Source of the DNA: Lineus longissimus
Lineage: Eukaryota > Nemertea > Pilidiophora > Heteronemertea > Lineidae
Assembly: GCF_910592395.1 (NCBI RefSeq)
Contig: NC_088310.1
Coordinates: forward strand, 6,703,501-6,767,500
Direction: 5' to 3'
DNA length: 64,000 bases
The notes below the pieces were generated by a model. The model was not told where the DNA came from. It saw only the letters and a list, made by a program, of their open reading frames with translations, and ran no database searches. The translations under genes and the position numbers were made by a program. Every line of letters starts with the position of its first letter. Within the stretch, counting starts at the first letter, position 1. Positions 36,629 through 48,100 of this stretch are shown in pieces.

Positions 36629-37102
36629 CTACAGGAACAACCCATTATACATGGCTCGTACGATTAACCCTTTGTAAGGATCCCATATGCTACGGGCCGT
36701 GGTTGGCCGTCACCGTTTGAGAAACCTACTTATCAAAGGTGTACAGGTACATGTACTTGTCAGGCTTCAGCAAACGTTGGCGGGCGTTTGGGAAAAAACT
36801 TATTTTGCTGGAAACTCTCTCGCTGCTGTATGTACATTGTAATCTTAAGTGAGCAATTGCATATTTATTTATCTTATAACTAAAAACTCAAGCTCCTAAT
36901 CCAGTCTTTTTTTAACCGATAAAAGTGACCCCAGGTTCTCTCACTTCACTTCTGACTCCCTCGGGTCGAATGACAAGGAAAGCTTTCATGAGGGTGTTGG
37001 TGTGCTGGGGAGCTCGATCTGACTGAATCGTCAATTCTCTGACTTGCCCCTGGGGTTGCTGGCGGCGTTGACACTGATATGATATATAATGTCATAATAA
37101 AG

Positions 37103-37312
37103 TTAGTCTTGTCCGATAAACCTATTAATTAGATCCAGAGTGGCAGGATCCTTCCGGAAGGGACCGCATGGAGGCCGATAGTCGGGTGCGAGTTCATTAT
37201 CGGGTTCGGCCAGACCACGTCCAGTTAGGCTATATTCAAGCCCCGTAATACCATTTCTATGAAGGATTCCAAAGCTACTGACTAACACAAAACATAGTGT
37301 GAGCAAGACCAG
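37103..37312 (-). CDS. candidate exon with a hydrophobic segment, gene unknown
   Basis: The acceptor GGTTGGCCTTTTAG precedes LVLLTLCFVLVSSFGILHRN, after which the frame stays open to a TAA at 37103. A donor-like G|GTATTA after ILHRN would leave in phase 1, which fits the two-base entry of the exon at 36468-36628. The alternative is a chance frame. It would be a first membrane helix downstream of the ectodomain exon, but no phase-compatible link to 38721 was proven. Confidence 0.22.
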   Translation of the reverse strand: MVLLTLCFVLVSSFGILHRNGITGLEYSLTGRGLAEPDNELAPDYRPPCGPFRKDPATLDLINRFIGQD

Positions 37313-38720
37313 CTAAAAGGCCAACCGTTGGCACAATCTGAACGAGACAGCTATCTGCCACTGTCAGCAAACAAGGGAGTTGGAGACAGACGATGTGAAG
37401 AAACCATGGGCTCGTGGATGGCGGAGAAGCATGTTAATGAGCGTATCGGCGTTGATCTTTAATTTCAACAGCCCTTGCAGTAATTTAATTCACCATGCTT
37501 CACCGTGTCAGGTTGCAATTTCATTATCGTGCAATAAATGACAATTAGCAAACCCACGATCCCTGATAAATGTTGTAAAAATGTTGTAAAAATTTGGCTT
37601 AATTGCATTGAAATTGGTTCTTGATTGCATGCACTTCTTTCGTTAATTATTCCATACCAGTTCGGATGTTTAAAAAAAGAAAGCTAAAGATTTAAGTAGA
37701 CATGTTTTGTTGAAGAGCTGATGTTGATCCTCAATACGCTTATCGATCTCATCGACGGATACATTTAAAGCGCTTTAATGTCAAACTTAACCCGTGCTCT
37801 TTCAAACATTTGACAATCTCACACACCGCGGCATGTTTATTGCACAAGGTATGATTTACGGGGTTTTAAATTCATATGATCGATGCTCTTACGGATAATT
37901 CCTATTTGCTCTTAAAGCGCCTCATGTGATGCCTTCGAACGAACATACGGCATTAGGAGGAGCGTCAAATGAAAAAGCAAAACGCATAGCGTTACCAATA
38001 TTTTTATGTGGATACAGTGAATACGTTTTGGTGTGTAACTGACCAATCAAGTTTATAGATAGAGCTTTCTCTTTTTACCTTTCCCCTAAAGACCAATAAA
38101 CGAACAGCCAGTCGAGCCACCCTATCAAGGCATTACATCACTAAGGCAGGATGGCATTTTTTCTCCATCAAAAAGGAAGAAATTTGATACTTGATGTAAC
38201 GATGCTGTGCAAACAAGACGTCACGTAAAAAGCTTGTGATGCTGTAAAAAGAGAGCTTTGCAAATCAGGAGTAAATTGGCCATCTCCATCTATCAAAGAG
38301 CATGCGCTCTGCGGCTGCTTGTTTCCCCGGGGAAGTCGAAGATGTCGCGCTTTGAAGATCGAAAAAAAACTGAAGCCTTCCATCGCTTTATTTTTTTTTG
38401 TTCTGCGTCTGGTATGGCTAGGGGGGGGGGGGGGGCTATGGCCAATCATACGATCTTTCCATCTTTAACACTTTCCTACAGGCGATAGGACGTCTCCCTA
38501 TGATTGGACAACACAACCGGAAGTCTCATCAAATTCTGCGGCTTCCGGTTATCTCTGCTGAAAATCTGGCATGATCAGCACAACCAGATAAAAGGGCAAC
38601 CTAACCACTACGGCCCAGGTGACCACTGGAGCAAAATGAGAAGAAAATGCTTCGAAAGGGCGTCGAAACATTTTGAACACCGTAAATTGGATTTTCAAAG
38701 CATTATTACCGGAAACGTAC

Positions 38721-38925
38721 CTGTTTTTGTCTTGCCATGGAGCTCTGCCTTACTCTCATGGTCTCCGTACGAGACGACATGAGTCTCATCCAGGACCTCG
38801 TTCTCCTCTCGCCCGCCCTTCTTCCGGTGCTTCTTACTCCAATCTTGGAAGATCTTATAAACGTTTAACTTCTCCAAACCGTCACTGTTGTCATCCTCTG
38901 CTTTCTTATCAATTTCATTCGGTAA

Positions 38926-38968
<43 letters not shown>

Positions 38969-39900
38969 GACGTTGTTGTTGTTGTTGGTTCTTTTTCATT
39001 AGTGTCAACATCTTGCCCAGAAATGTTATCACTTTTCTGCTCTGCATCGTCAGTGGAACTGCCGAATTCAGGAGACGCTGATGTGAAGTTATAATTTGAA
39101 GTACTGACATTTACTTTTGTCTCTTCATGTGACTCTTCATCCTTGAAATTATTTTTGTCTTTTATTTTATGTTCGACTGCAGTTTCTGTAAAATTTGTGT
39201 GTGTGATATTTTCAGAGTTCACCGGTGCTGTGGATGGAGGTATGGGTGATGTTTGTGCACTAAATGAAGTATTTTCCTTCTTGGTTGCTGCGTAGCCATC
39301 TTCGTTCAGTGCAGAAGAAGCGAGGCTCGTATTGTGAGCAGACGACGATGGCTTTTTCGACTGCTCGGCTTTGGTGATATTATGCAAATTAAATGATTTT
39401 AAAGGCATGTGACGGATAATTTCCATATCTTTATCAGAGATATTGAATTCTGTTTGGAATAGACACAGTTGTTCAACAGTAGAACACCTATCAGCCACAC
39501 CACCTCCCCAATCACTGAAATACTTAACACAAAGAAACTTTAACGCCATGAAATTACGCGAATCATTTGAGGTAGAGTTAAAACAATTAGACATGGAATT
39601 ATTTTCATGATGGTAATCCGGTATTTTATCCTCTGTTAAAGCAATATGTTCTTCCGTGTTTTCAGCAGACGTACCATTAGCATCGTCTGTTGTAATCCTC
39701 TCAGAATATCGTGTGGAATTCCCAACAGAGGTTCCATTACCATTGCTTTGTTCATATCCATATGTACCCGACGTCTGCGGCAGTTCCTGACACCCAAGGA
39801 ACTGCAGATGTAAATACAGACACAAAATAAACACCCAAGCCAGCCACGATTGTTGCATCTCAATTACTTGGAGCGACACCATTATTGCAAAGCGTTTCAT
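38721..39900 (-). CDS. N-terminal exon of an orphan secreted/membrane glycoprotein with Thr-rich ectodomain
   Basis: About 393 codons are open from the ATG (39900) to a perfect donor CAG|GTACGT at 38721/38720, exit phase 1. A signal peptide is clear (best from the internal Met15: MQQSWLAWVFILCLYLHLQF, then LGCQE). The mature region has many N-glycosylation sites (NGT, NST, NDS, NIT, NTS, NFT). It has a four-Cys cluster (SNCFNSTSND; LKFLCVKYF; RCSTVEQLCLF) that could form a small folded domain. A poly-Thr stretch near residues 304-325 is encoded by an ACA repeat, and a basic KKHRKKGGR lies near the end. The upstream open frame and donor make it a genuine first exon. No family was recognised. 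The rest of the gene must lie to the left; candidate membrane exons are at 37.2, 36.5 and 35.8 kb. Confidence 0.7.
38926..38993. repeat. (GTT)n / (ACA)n trinucleotide tract inside coding exon
   Basis: About 20 GTT units, interrupted once by GAC, read as ACA (Thr) codons on the coding minus strand. A length change by whole triplets would alter a Thr spacer without frameshift. Confidence 0.85.
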
Positions 39901-42900
39901 CCCAAGAAAATCCTTAACTCGGCTCTATCTTCTTTCTTGATCAAAATATTAACCGGTTATAAAAAGTTGCGGCGACAATCTTGTCTTATTCCAAGACCAA
40001 TTTCTTTAATTTACCGTTCGAATAGAATTTTTTTCTCATGGTTTCAGAATCTCCTAAATCCATATGAGTACCGTACAAGAAGTATGTACACACCATTCAA
40101 ACCTACATGAGGATCACAAATTCAAATCATTGATTAACACACCCCAGAATTCGTAAACATAAGAGATGGGAACAGTGTCGTCTGCACCAGTTATGTCGTC
40201 TGCTAAAAGACAAAGATAGCGTTGAGTCCTATTTCACGCCTTGAAAGCTTGTAGCTCACAAGGGAATGACAATGAAAAGATGAACTTATCCTGAAATATG
40301 TAAACACAATGGAAGACAATGTCGTCTGCAGATGTATATTACTTTTCGTAAGCACTAAAGATAATATCTATCACATAGTGGCTGTCAAAGACTATAAACT
40401 GCGAAATATTATCATGAACTTCAGCAATAGATGTTCTCGAAATTGGCATACAGAAGTGTTGTCCTCACAAAGGAAAACCGATGTACTTATGTCATGTATC
40501 ACTCCATGGATCTTTTGTCTCGTTTTAATACTACCCTCAGTTCGAATGCGTATATCACAATCTAGAGACAACAATCAAGCTATAGAGGAACACTTCCTGA
40601 ATCTTGTAAACAGAACGGAAGGACACTGCTGTCTGCTCTCCTGCGTCACATTAGTGTCGTCTGCTGCTCGAGTTGCTTTGAGTTACATGAATCCATTCGC
40701 TCCTTCGCCGCTTTGAGTAAGTAGATCCCGTGAACGAGACCTGGATGATGAATGCGTTTGACTCAGCTGCTGAAGAAGCAACGTCTAACTAGCTTCCTTA
40801 GGGAACTGCCGTGAGATTGGTAGCTGAGGTCAATAATCCACCAAAAACAAGTTGTAGTGTCAAGAATGGTTTGTATTCCTTACGTCGGACTGAGGATATG
40901 GCTTTGGAAGCACAATGAGGCAGATTCGTATATTGTAGAACGGAACGTTGGATACCCGCAAGGATAATGGTAACTAAGGCAACAATGACTTGCTGGAATT
41001 GTCTTCTTAGATTAAACGCGTCATCTATTGAAGATGCTTTTGGGATATGAAGTTACTCCTCGGAAAATACCATCATGCATGCAACATCAAGCATAAGCAT
41101 CCACTAACTGTTCCAGCCTTTCGAATACATTGGTCATTGGCAACAAACTTCGGACATTATTGGCAACATATTGCCATGCGGCGCCATTCCTTCCGCCCAC
41201 AGAGAGGCGTTGATTTCATTAATGTCCTGCTGGTACAACACCAGCATATGTCACTAACGCCCCAGACTTAGCATGCAATGACTCAACAACCGAATCATAT
41301 ACAACAGAATAAGGTCCGATCATAACACACATGGCGTCTTGGATCTGATAACCATTAATCGATCGACGAACGCAGCCAGGAACAATTCTTTAACTGCAGA
41401 GCAGATGTCACCAATAAAATCTATCCAAATAAAAAAATAGAGCCTACTTTGATGTTAACAGTTAGTCTCATTTGGCAATTGTCAGTATTGATTTAATTTC
41501 ACTCGTTTCAGTGCAATACAAAACTGGTTCCGAGACAATGCAACAAAAAGAAGACGATAGTATCTCTAACCGGAAGGCCACGCCCACATTTGACATTATA
41601 GACTTTTCATGCTGATGAGCGTAGGTTGTTTTTACCGAAGACGCCGGTTTCAGTTACATTGAGCTTTAACGTTTTGAAAGACAATAAACACGGTACGATG
41701 TACAATCAAGAATGTGTATGTTGATTTTCAAAAAACAACAACAATGAACTTGGTCTACAAGCTTGCTTTTTTGGTTTGTTCTGCTGCTGGGGATAGAAAC
41801 AATTTAGAACTTGCTTTGTGTTTTCCCCAATGAAACAGGTGGTTTTCTATCACATTGAAGAGTCAAAATGATGAGATATATGTCGCCACTACATGATTTC
41901 ACGTCACGTTTCTCCACTATCGACCCGTACACCAGTCCATGGCGCGGTTTACGAGTTAATGGTTGTGGCAGAAACCATTAATTGCTGTTTTCGTTGCTGA
42001 GCAGAAACCACTTGAAAAATGAAAATTTCCCAGTTGGTTGCAGGGGGACTAGCACAAGCAAATTACGTCTTGTTACATTGTAATTGGTCCATGAGCAGAA
42101 CATTACTGGTACTTTCAAAAGTGTATAAGCGTGCATTGGGAAGTTCGCCAGATGTCACGTTTCTCGGTCAGCGGCCAATAACCCACAAGTCGCTATCAGT
42201 AACTTTGCCGCGCAAACCACAAGTCCATATAGGTAATTTCTCCAAAGACTGGCTGATATGGAAGTCTGTAATATAAAGAAGAAATAACCTATTTTCCTAC
42301 TGGTAAAATATGGTACCACGGAGTTGATACAGTCCCTGGTACTCCTCTATCTTCTCGAGCAGAAACGACCTAAAATGCAACATAACCTTCTAATCTATCT
42401 GCGGCACAACTTGTAGTAATTAAACTTTCATAAGATGAAAAGCCAAAATGATGAAATAGTGATGTTACTACCACAGGAACGAGAGCAGATGAGCTTGCAG
42501 AGTTACTAATGACCCGATTCCTGTCACGTTCCTGGCCTATCGATCCATGCCACTTCATGGCCTTATACGCGCGGTTGAAGTGATGCCAAAGCGCTATCAT
42601 CTCGGTAACATTGGATGTATAGTTCCACGGGATGGATATCCGAGTTCCGAGAAAATTTCAATGGCCAATTAGGTAGAATATTCTACGTTCGTTATTTTCC
42701 GACTGGAAAATGTTTCGGCAGACAGGGATTTTTTTCGCTATCTGTTCTCCTGACTGCCATAAGATGGTGAATCCAGAGCGCCGTGGCCGAGTTGGAGACA
42801 AACGCCGGCGTTAATTACCTCAATCGATCGTTATCTCATGTTCATTGCGAGTTCATTTCTGACAACAAACAACGCGGTATCCAAATTGTCAAAATGCCAC

Positions 42901-43374
42901 TTCGTTTTCAAATAAACGAACAACTGAACCTCTCTAAGGAGTAGAGGTATACGTGACGTAAGCATTCGGTTTCATCCGCCATATTGTGATGAACGGATCA
43001 GAAAAGCATCCAGAGCAAATGAAATCGATATCGTTATCAAGAAAAATTAAACTGCTTTGACCGAGAGCTTGGCTTTACCGATTTTAATTGCTTCCGTCGT
43101 TTTCGTATAGGATGATGTACATCTTTGAGAAATACCACAGAATCCTCAAGCTGTGGGCGATTGAATTTTTAATGTTGTGACTTGTAACCTTTCCAACGCT
43201 AATATCAAGCCGAGCGTCTGGAGTCGTACAGAGTATGGTTAAAAGAGGCGATATTGATGTCTAGCGCACGTTTGTGAAATGTACGTGCTCGGGTACTACT
43301 CAAGGGAAATGTAATATGGATTGTTATGGAAATTTTATGATATTCAACAGACATAAATTCCTCAGAAGCCCACA
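39901..43374. other. intergenic DNA upstream of the ectodomain gene
   Basis: No supported gene. One ATG-started plus-strand frame (40309-40716, 135 codons) has no recognisable feature and is most likely chance. Confidence 0.35.
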
Positions 43375-43540
43375 GGGATCACTGGAGTATTGGTTAAGGT
43401 GCCAAGCTCATAATATGTATGTTGTGGATTCAAGTCCCGCACCAAAAACTCATCCTAGATATCTTTGAGCAAGACACCTAACCTAGCATTTGCTTGTCGG
43501 TCTACACAGAAGTAGCGGCGGGTAAATTATTATTACACCT
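43375..43540 (+). repeat. tRNA-derived SINE-like fragment
   Basis: TGGTTAAGGTGCC (about 43391) resembles a tRNA-type A region and GGATTCAAGTCCCGCACC (43427) resembles the B-box/T-arm. It is followed by CTTTGAGCAAGACACCTAAC (from 43463), a phrase common in animal SINE bodies. It does not fold as a proper tRNA by eye, so it is read as a retroposed fragment. Confidence 0.45.
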
Positions 43541-44787
43541 TATATTAAGAATGCCGCGGATAGACAGGCTGCGATTCTCTTGAGTGTTTTTTTAGCGATT
43601 TCGTTTCTGCTTATTTACCATCGCTGTTTAGCCGTTGATATCGCCAAGAAAATTCCAAAGCATGTCCCCAGTTCTACCGTCTTTGATTTCCGCAACGCAA
43701 AATTGCGGCATCTTTTCAACTTTCCTTGGAGAGACTTCTCTGTGCGAAGAAAAGATAGCCAAATAATCGAAACATGTTCGATGCATATTATTTCAGGAGT
43801 GCAGATGATGCTACAATATATGCTTCTAGAAAGTGAAAAATCCGACAGTCTTCGTGGCCAAGTCTCCTTTCAGTTCTTCCACAAACGCACTTCAAACACT
43901 GGGACCTCCTTTGACACCGCGGTTCATTGATTACCGGCCTGTGCTATTCCCATCCGGGACCCGGGGCTGTCAAAGAGACCGTCAATGACTGCTTGGACAA
44001 GGTCCATGGGGACTAGGCGGCTCTCAATCGATAAGTTTTACTTGAGCGACTAGATGAAAAACGACTTTCCTTCCCACTGGAGCAAGAGTTTCGTTGTTGG
44101 TACCATTAGAAATTGTGAGAAATGACGTATGAACATACCATACAGGGCATTCCCAAATGCTGCCCATTATAAATATTCCTATGAATCCGTAGCCTATAAT
44201 TCTGTGGCAACCATTACGGTATAAACTTCAACCAACATTGCCAAGTTTAAGACGATCTACAACACATCAACCACGAAAGAAACCTTGCCACGCCGGGAAG
44301 ACACATGCGTCGCCAGTTCACTAACATGACTAATGATGTCAGCCATAGTAAACATTGTTCCTTGCTCAAAGCAGATTAAAGTCTACTTTATCAAATGATG
44401 TCACATCAGCTTTATTTAAATAGCTTCATCTGAGGCACCCTGACGGAATAATGAGATAAATTGTCCCGTTGATAGGGAAAATGTTAAAGGTCAATGGTCT
44501 CTGGCCAACTCCGAACTAGGCAAGACTAGGCTAGGCTAGGCAAGGCTATGCAAGCGGCAACCCAACAAACCTTGCTGTGTGAAATACAAATTCGCTGAGG
44601 ATATTTACCTGAGAGGACAATATAGTCCCCGGATCGATTTGATTGGATGAAATAAGTGGTGATCGGAACGCCACTTTCGGACTTGCGTCCACGATTCAGT
44701 CGTGGAAATAACCACGTTGCAAGATTATATCAATAGCTGGTTACCGGGAAAACAAGACCGAAGTAATTAATTCAAAATCATAATGTA
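43541..44787. other. intergenic DNA
   Basis: Only chance frames occur. A small AGGC(A/T)AGGCT-type simple repeat lies near 44517-44553. Confidence 0.3.
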
Positions 44788-44793
44788 TTTATT
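44788..44793 (-). terminator. poly(A) signal, PH paralog 1
   Basis: AATAAA on the minus strand, about 315 nt after the stop at 45108. The neighbourhood AAAATCATAATGTATTTATT is shared with the 3' end of paralog 2. Confidence 0.6.
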
Positions 44794-45107
44794 CATCGAG
44801 ATTTTTTTGAAATGAAAAAAGTAAAGAAGAAGAAAATACATAGTTGGCCAACTATGGTTAACTATAACCTTACATGATGCCAAATTTCTGAAGCAATGAA
44901 TAAGTATCCAATTAATAGGAAATGCACGCAAGGAAAATAATCTTTCCTCCAATATATTCTTCAAGTTTTGGGCCTACCCTCCTTTGGTAAATGCTTTACA
45001 ATGAGCCTCAATATTTGAGTCCAGGCTGAACATCAAAATCTAAATTCGGAGTCTTCGAATATTTAAAAATATATAAGATACTGTTGAACTCGACCCCAGA
45101 AAGGTGG

Positions 45108-48100
45108 TTAGTCTCCACCATCGTCTCCTCCACCATCGTCTCCTCCACCACAGTCGCCACCAAAATCACCCCCACCGAAATCCCCACCGTCGTAGCCCCC
45201 GCCCAAACCACCCTGATCGACATAGCCGCCCTGGTCTCCATAACCGCCTTGAACAAAGCCGCCCTGGTCGGCATAACCGCCTTGAACATAGCCGCCCTGG
45301 TCTGCATGACTGAGGCCTCCCTGATCAACTGTCTGCTGATAGTTATTAGGATCATATCCTCCGTAACCCGCCCCACTGGCATCGCCGCTAAATTCATTAT
45401 TTTCTGTTATATTTGTTTCGTTGATATTCGTGTTCTCAATATTTGTCTCATTTATTTCGTAGTGGTCGTGTTCCCCCATGCCACCGTATCCATAATGACC
45501 AGAGTACCACCCAGGGCCACCCCAACCCCATCCCCATCCCCAACCCCAACCTGACAACCCAGCTCCTACAAGCATACCTGAAAAACAAAAGACAACAACT
45601 TTAATAATTTTGATATTGGACGTCAGCACTCCTAAAGCAGTGACGCAAAATGATAAAAGATTAACTTTTAGACATAAGTATATTTGCTTTAACGACTGCG
45701 TAGGAGTATAACTGATCCGTAGAATAAGTAGAACCATCTTTCTTCGTGAAACATCACGTTAGACAAGTAATCACCATCCTTGAGTACAGGGTCTGTTGTA
45801 ATGCTCCTTCCGTCGCACGGTTATCACTGACTTTTTCATTAGCCTTTTTTGTCTACTCATGTATACCACTTTTCAAAGTGTAAATGTTTCATTTGGTAAA
45901 CCCCATTTCTAATTTAGGGTGAACGTGAAAATATTGGATTGATGTGTCGATACTTCGAGGAAGAGGCTTATTAAAACCTACCAGTCGCAAGCCGATCTCC
46001 GCCACCACGACTACGACCACCGCTTCCCATAACCACGGTGGTGTTGCCACCGCCCGGCTGGCCTCGACATTGCTGCTGTGGATACCCGACTTGTTGTTGT
46101 CGTGGGTAGCCACCCTGTTGTTTTGGGTAGCTGCTCTGTTGCGGGGGACCACCTGCAAACGAATCAAGTCAAAGTATGGTCTTCTTCTTCAAGACACACC
46201 AGTTACATTTTTATGAAGGATTACTACGCTGGTTGACTATGCTAAGCAAAAAGGCATAAGGCTCGCGGCTCGCTTATAGATACCTGATAGAAGCTAAAGT
46301 ACATGTATTACTCTTTGCCTCGAGAAAGGGAGAAACCAGGGCACATTATTGGCAACGACGACAGTAATGTTACCAGCACATCAACTGATCATGTTCGATC
46401 AAAACATGACTAAACCTTTATTTGGCGAATGAGAGATGTTCTCAAAACATGCTGGCCTGCAAACTTACCTGGAGGTCTCTGGAAGTTTTGGGGAGGGGCA
46501 GGAGGAGGTGGAAGCTGGAATGAAGATGAAATTATGCTACAAACATGAAAACCAAATAGAGATGCGATTGTGCTATCAACATGAAAACCGAAACTACAAA
46601 AATATATCGTTATTTGCAGTAGTTTGTGGCTTGTGGTCCATAGAAAGCATTCACAGAGATAGAAGGGATATTTTGTGAGATCGACGAGCAAAACGCAATA
46701 CCCATGACGTACTCAGCTACCGTATTAAGTAGGGAAAAACAATACTTACAACTTTCATTATCGTATTCATCCATCCACTGCAAATGATAATAGAATCAAA
46801 ATCTCAAATCAAACGATTGACCATCAACAAAAACAATATCTAATCATGATGATAATAGCGAGAAAAAAAAGAATGACTTACGCTAACTCTGTGTCATCCA
46901 GGAATATGAACCAGTGTAACTGCTTTGGATCTCTAGCGGCTGTTTGTGGAATGGCCAATAAATGCTTGACTTGGCCACCCGAAGGTAACGAAGGACGTTT
47001 GGGAATCGCCTGAGTAAATGGACCTATCGCCATGAAATTACAAACAGCCTGAAAGGTATGATCGACGAGTTGAAATCCAGCTGACAAGAACCCAATTTTG
47101 ACTGATTCTGGCAACACAGTTATTGGCTCCGGCAGGCCCTTATAGTTGTGACAAACATGCACACTGTCAGGATTCAAACCACATTATAGACACCCCCCCT
47201 GGTCCTAAAACGGCACGAAAAAAACCCACCAATACGGTGCTTTTTTAATTTTCTTCATATCTAAATTTTTTTTTATAAGACCCCCTTTATGAAATTCTTG
47301 TGCACTGGCACTACAGCGCAATTATACCCGTGCGCACGCCGTATCGGTCAGGGGTTAATTTGATGGGGTTTTTTTCAGGGGGTCAGTCGTATAGTGTGCC
47401 TTTATGGGGAGGGGCCTCCTCCGGAACATTTTGAAATGTATAGCTGCTCTGAGATCATGCTATTTTAGGCCAATTTCGGTGCCGGTGACACGCCATCTCC
47501 GGGACATTGTTTTTTATAATTGCTAAGTTTCCCAATATCTTTCGTACCTTTAGTTTGATTGCTCCATTAGCTTTCCTGTCACCCTGGTCAGAGTACCAGA
47601 CTAGCTCGCCATCTTGGTGAAGGACAAGAAACTGCTTTTTCCACCCGCTTGAGAAGACGCTCTCTAGAAGATGAAAGCAGATCGTTGTTATTGAGTGAAC
47701 AGATTCGCTTTATTTTAAGCCGTAAAGACACCCGGTTGCATGGTAACGGGGGTTTAGGAAAGTGTAAGCTACACCCAGAGTTTAGACTCCCTGGGCAGCC
47801 CATTGCGTCATCCTAATTGCGTCGCCTTATGGTGAGGAAGAGGCTGGACCGCTGCGTCCGGAGTGTACTAAAGTTACCCTGCGTGGATAACATGTCGATT
47901 TTTTATCCAGCTCGGTCAAGTTTCCATCATATCCTTCGGCAATTTGATATCATTTGCTGTTGATTTGCTTCAGCTGTTCTTACGTTTATGGACGTCCTTC
48001 AAATTTCAATCACTGTATACGTACGCCCTTCTGCATGTTCTGCGGTATGCAAACAGCCCTTTGAAATTCGGTGTTGAAATTCACGGAAAAGCACGAATAA

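Noticed and set aside
38168-38449. Minus-strand 93-codon frame
   Set aside because: It starts next to a G run that gives Pro repeats and has no other support. A small exon here remains possible but unproven.
40309-40716. Plus-strand 135-codon frame starting with ATG
   Set aside because: No domain, signal, splice context or compositional support; it fits a chance frame in DNA with few stop codons.
42779-42800. GTGGCCGAGTTGG word resembling a tRNA A-box
   Set aside because: No B-box or cloverleaf within the expected distance.
43580-43930. Plus-strand 116-codon frame with an apparent signal-like start
   Set aside because: The start codon is TTG. There is no upstream acceptor and no family resemblance.
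45084-45554. Plus-strand 156-codon frame rich in Ile/Thr/Val
   Set aside because: It is the antisense shadow of the last exon of PH paralog 1; repetitive codons keep several frames open.
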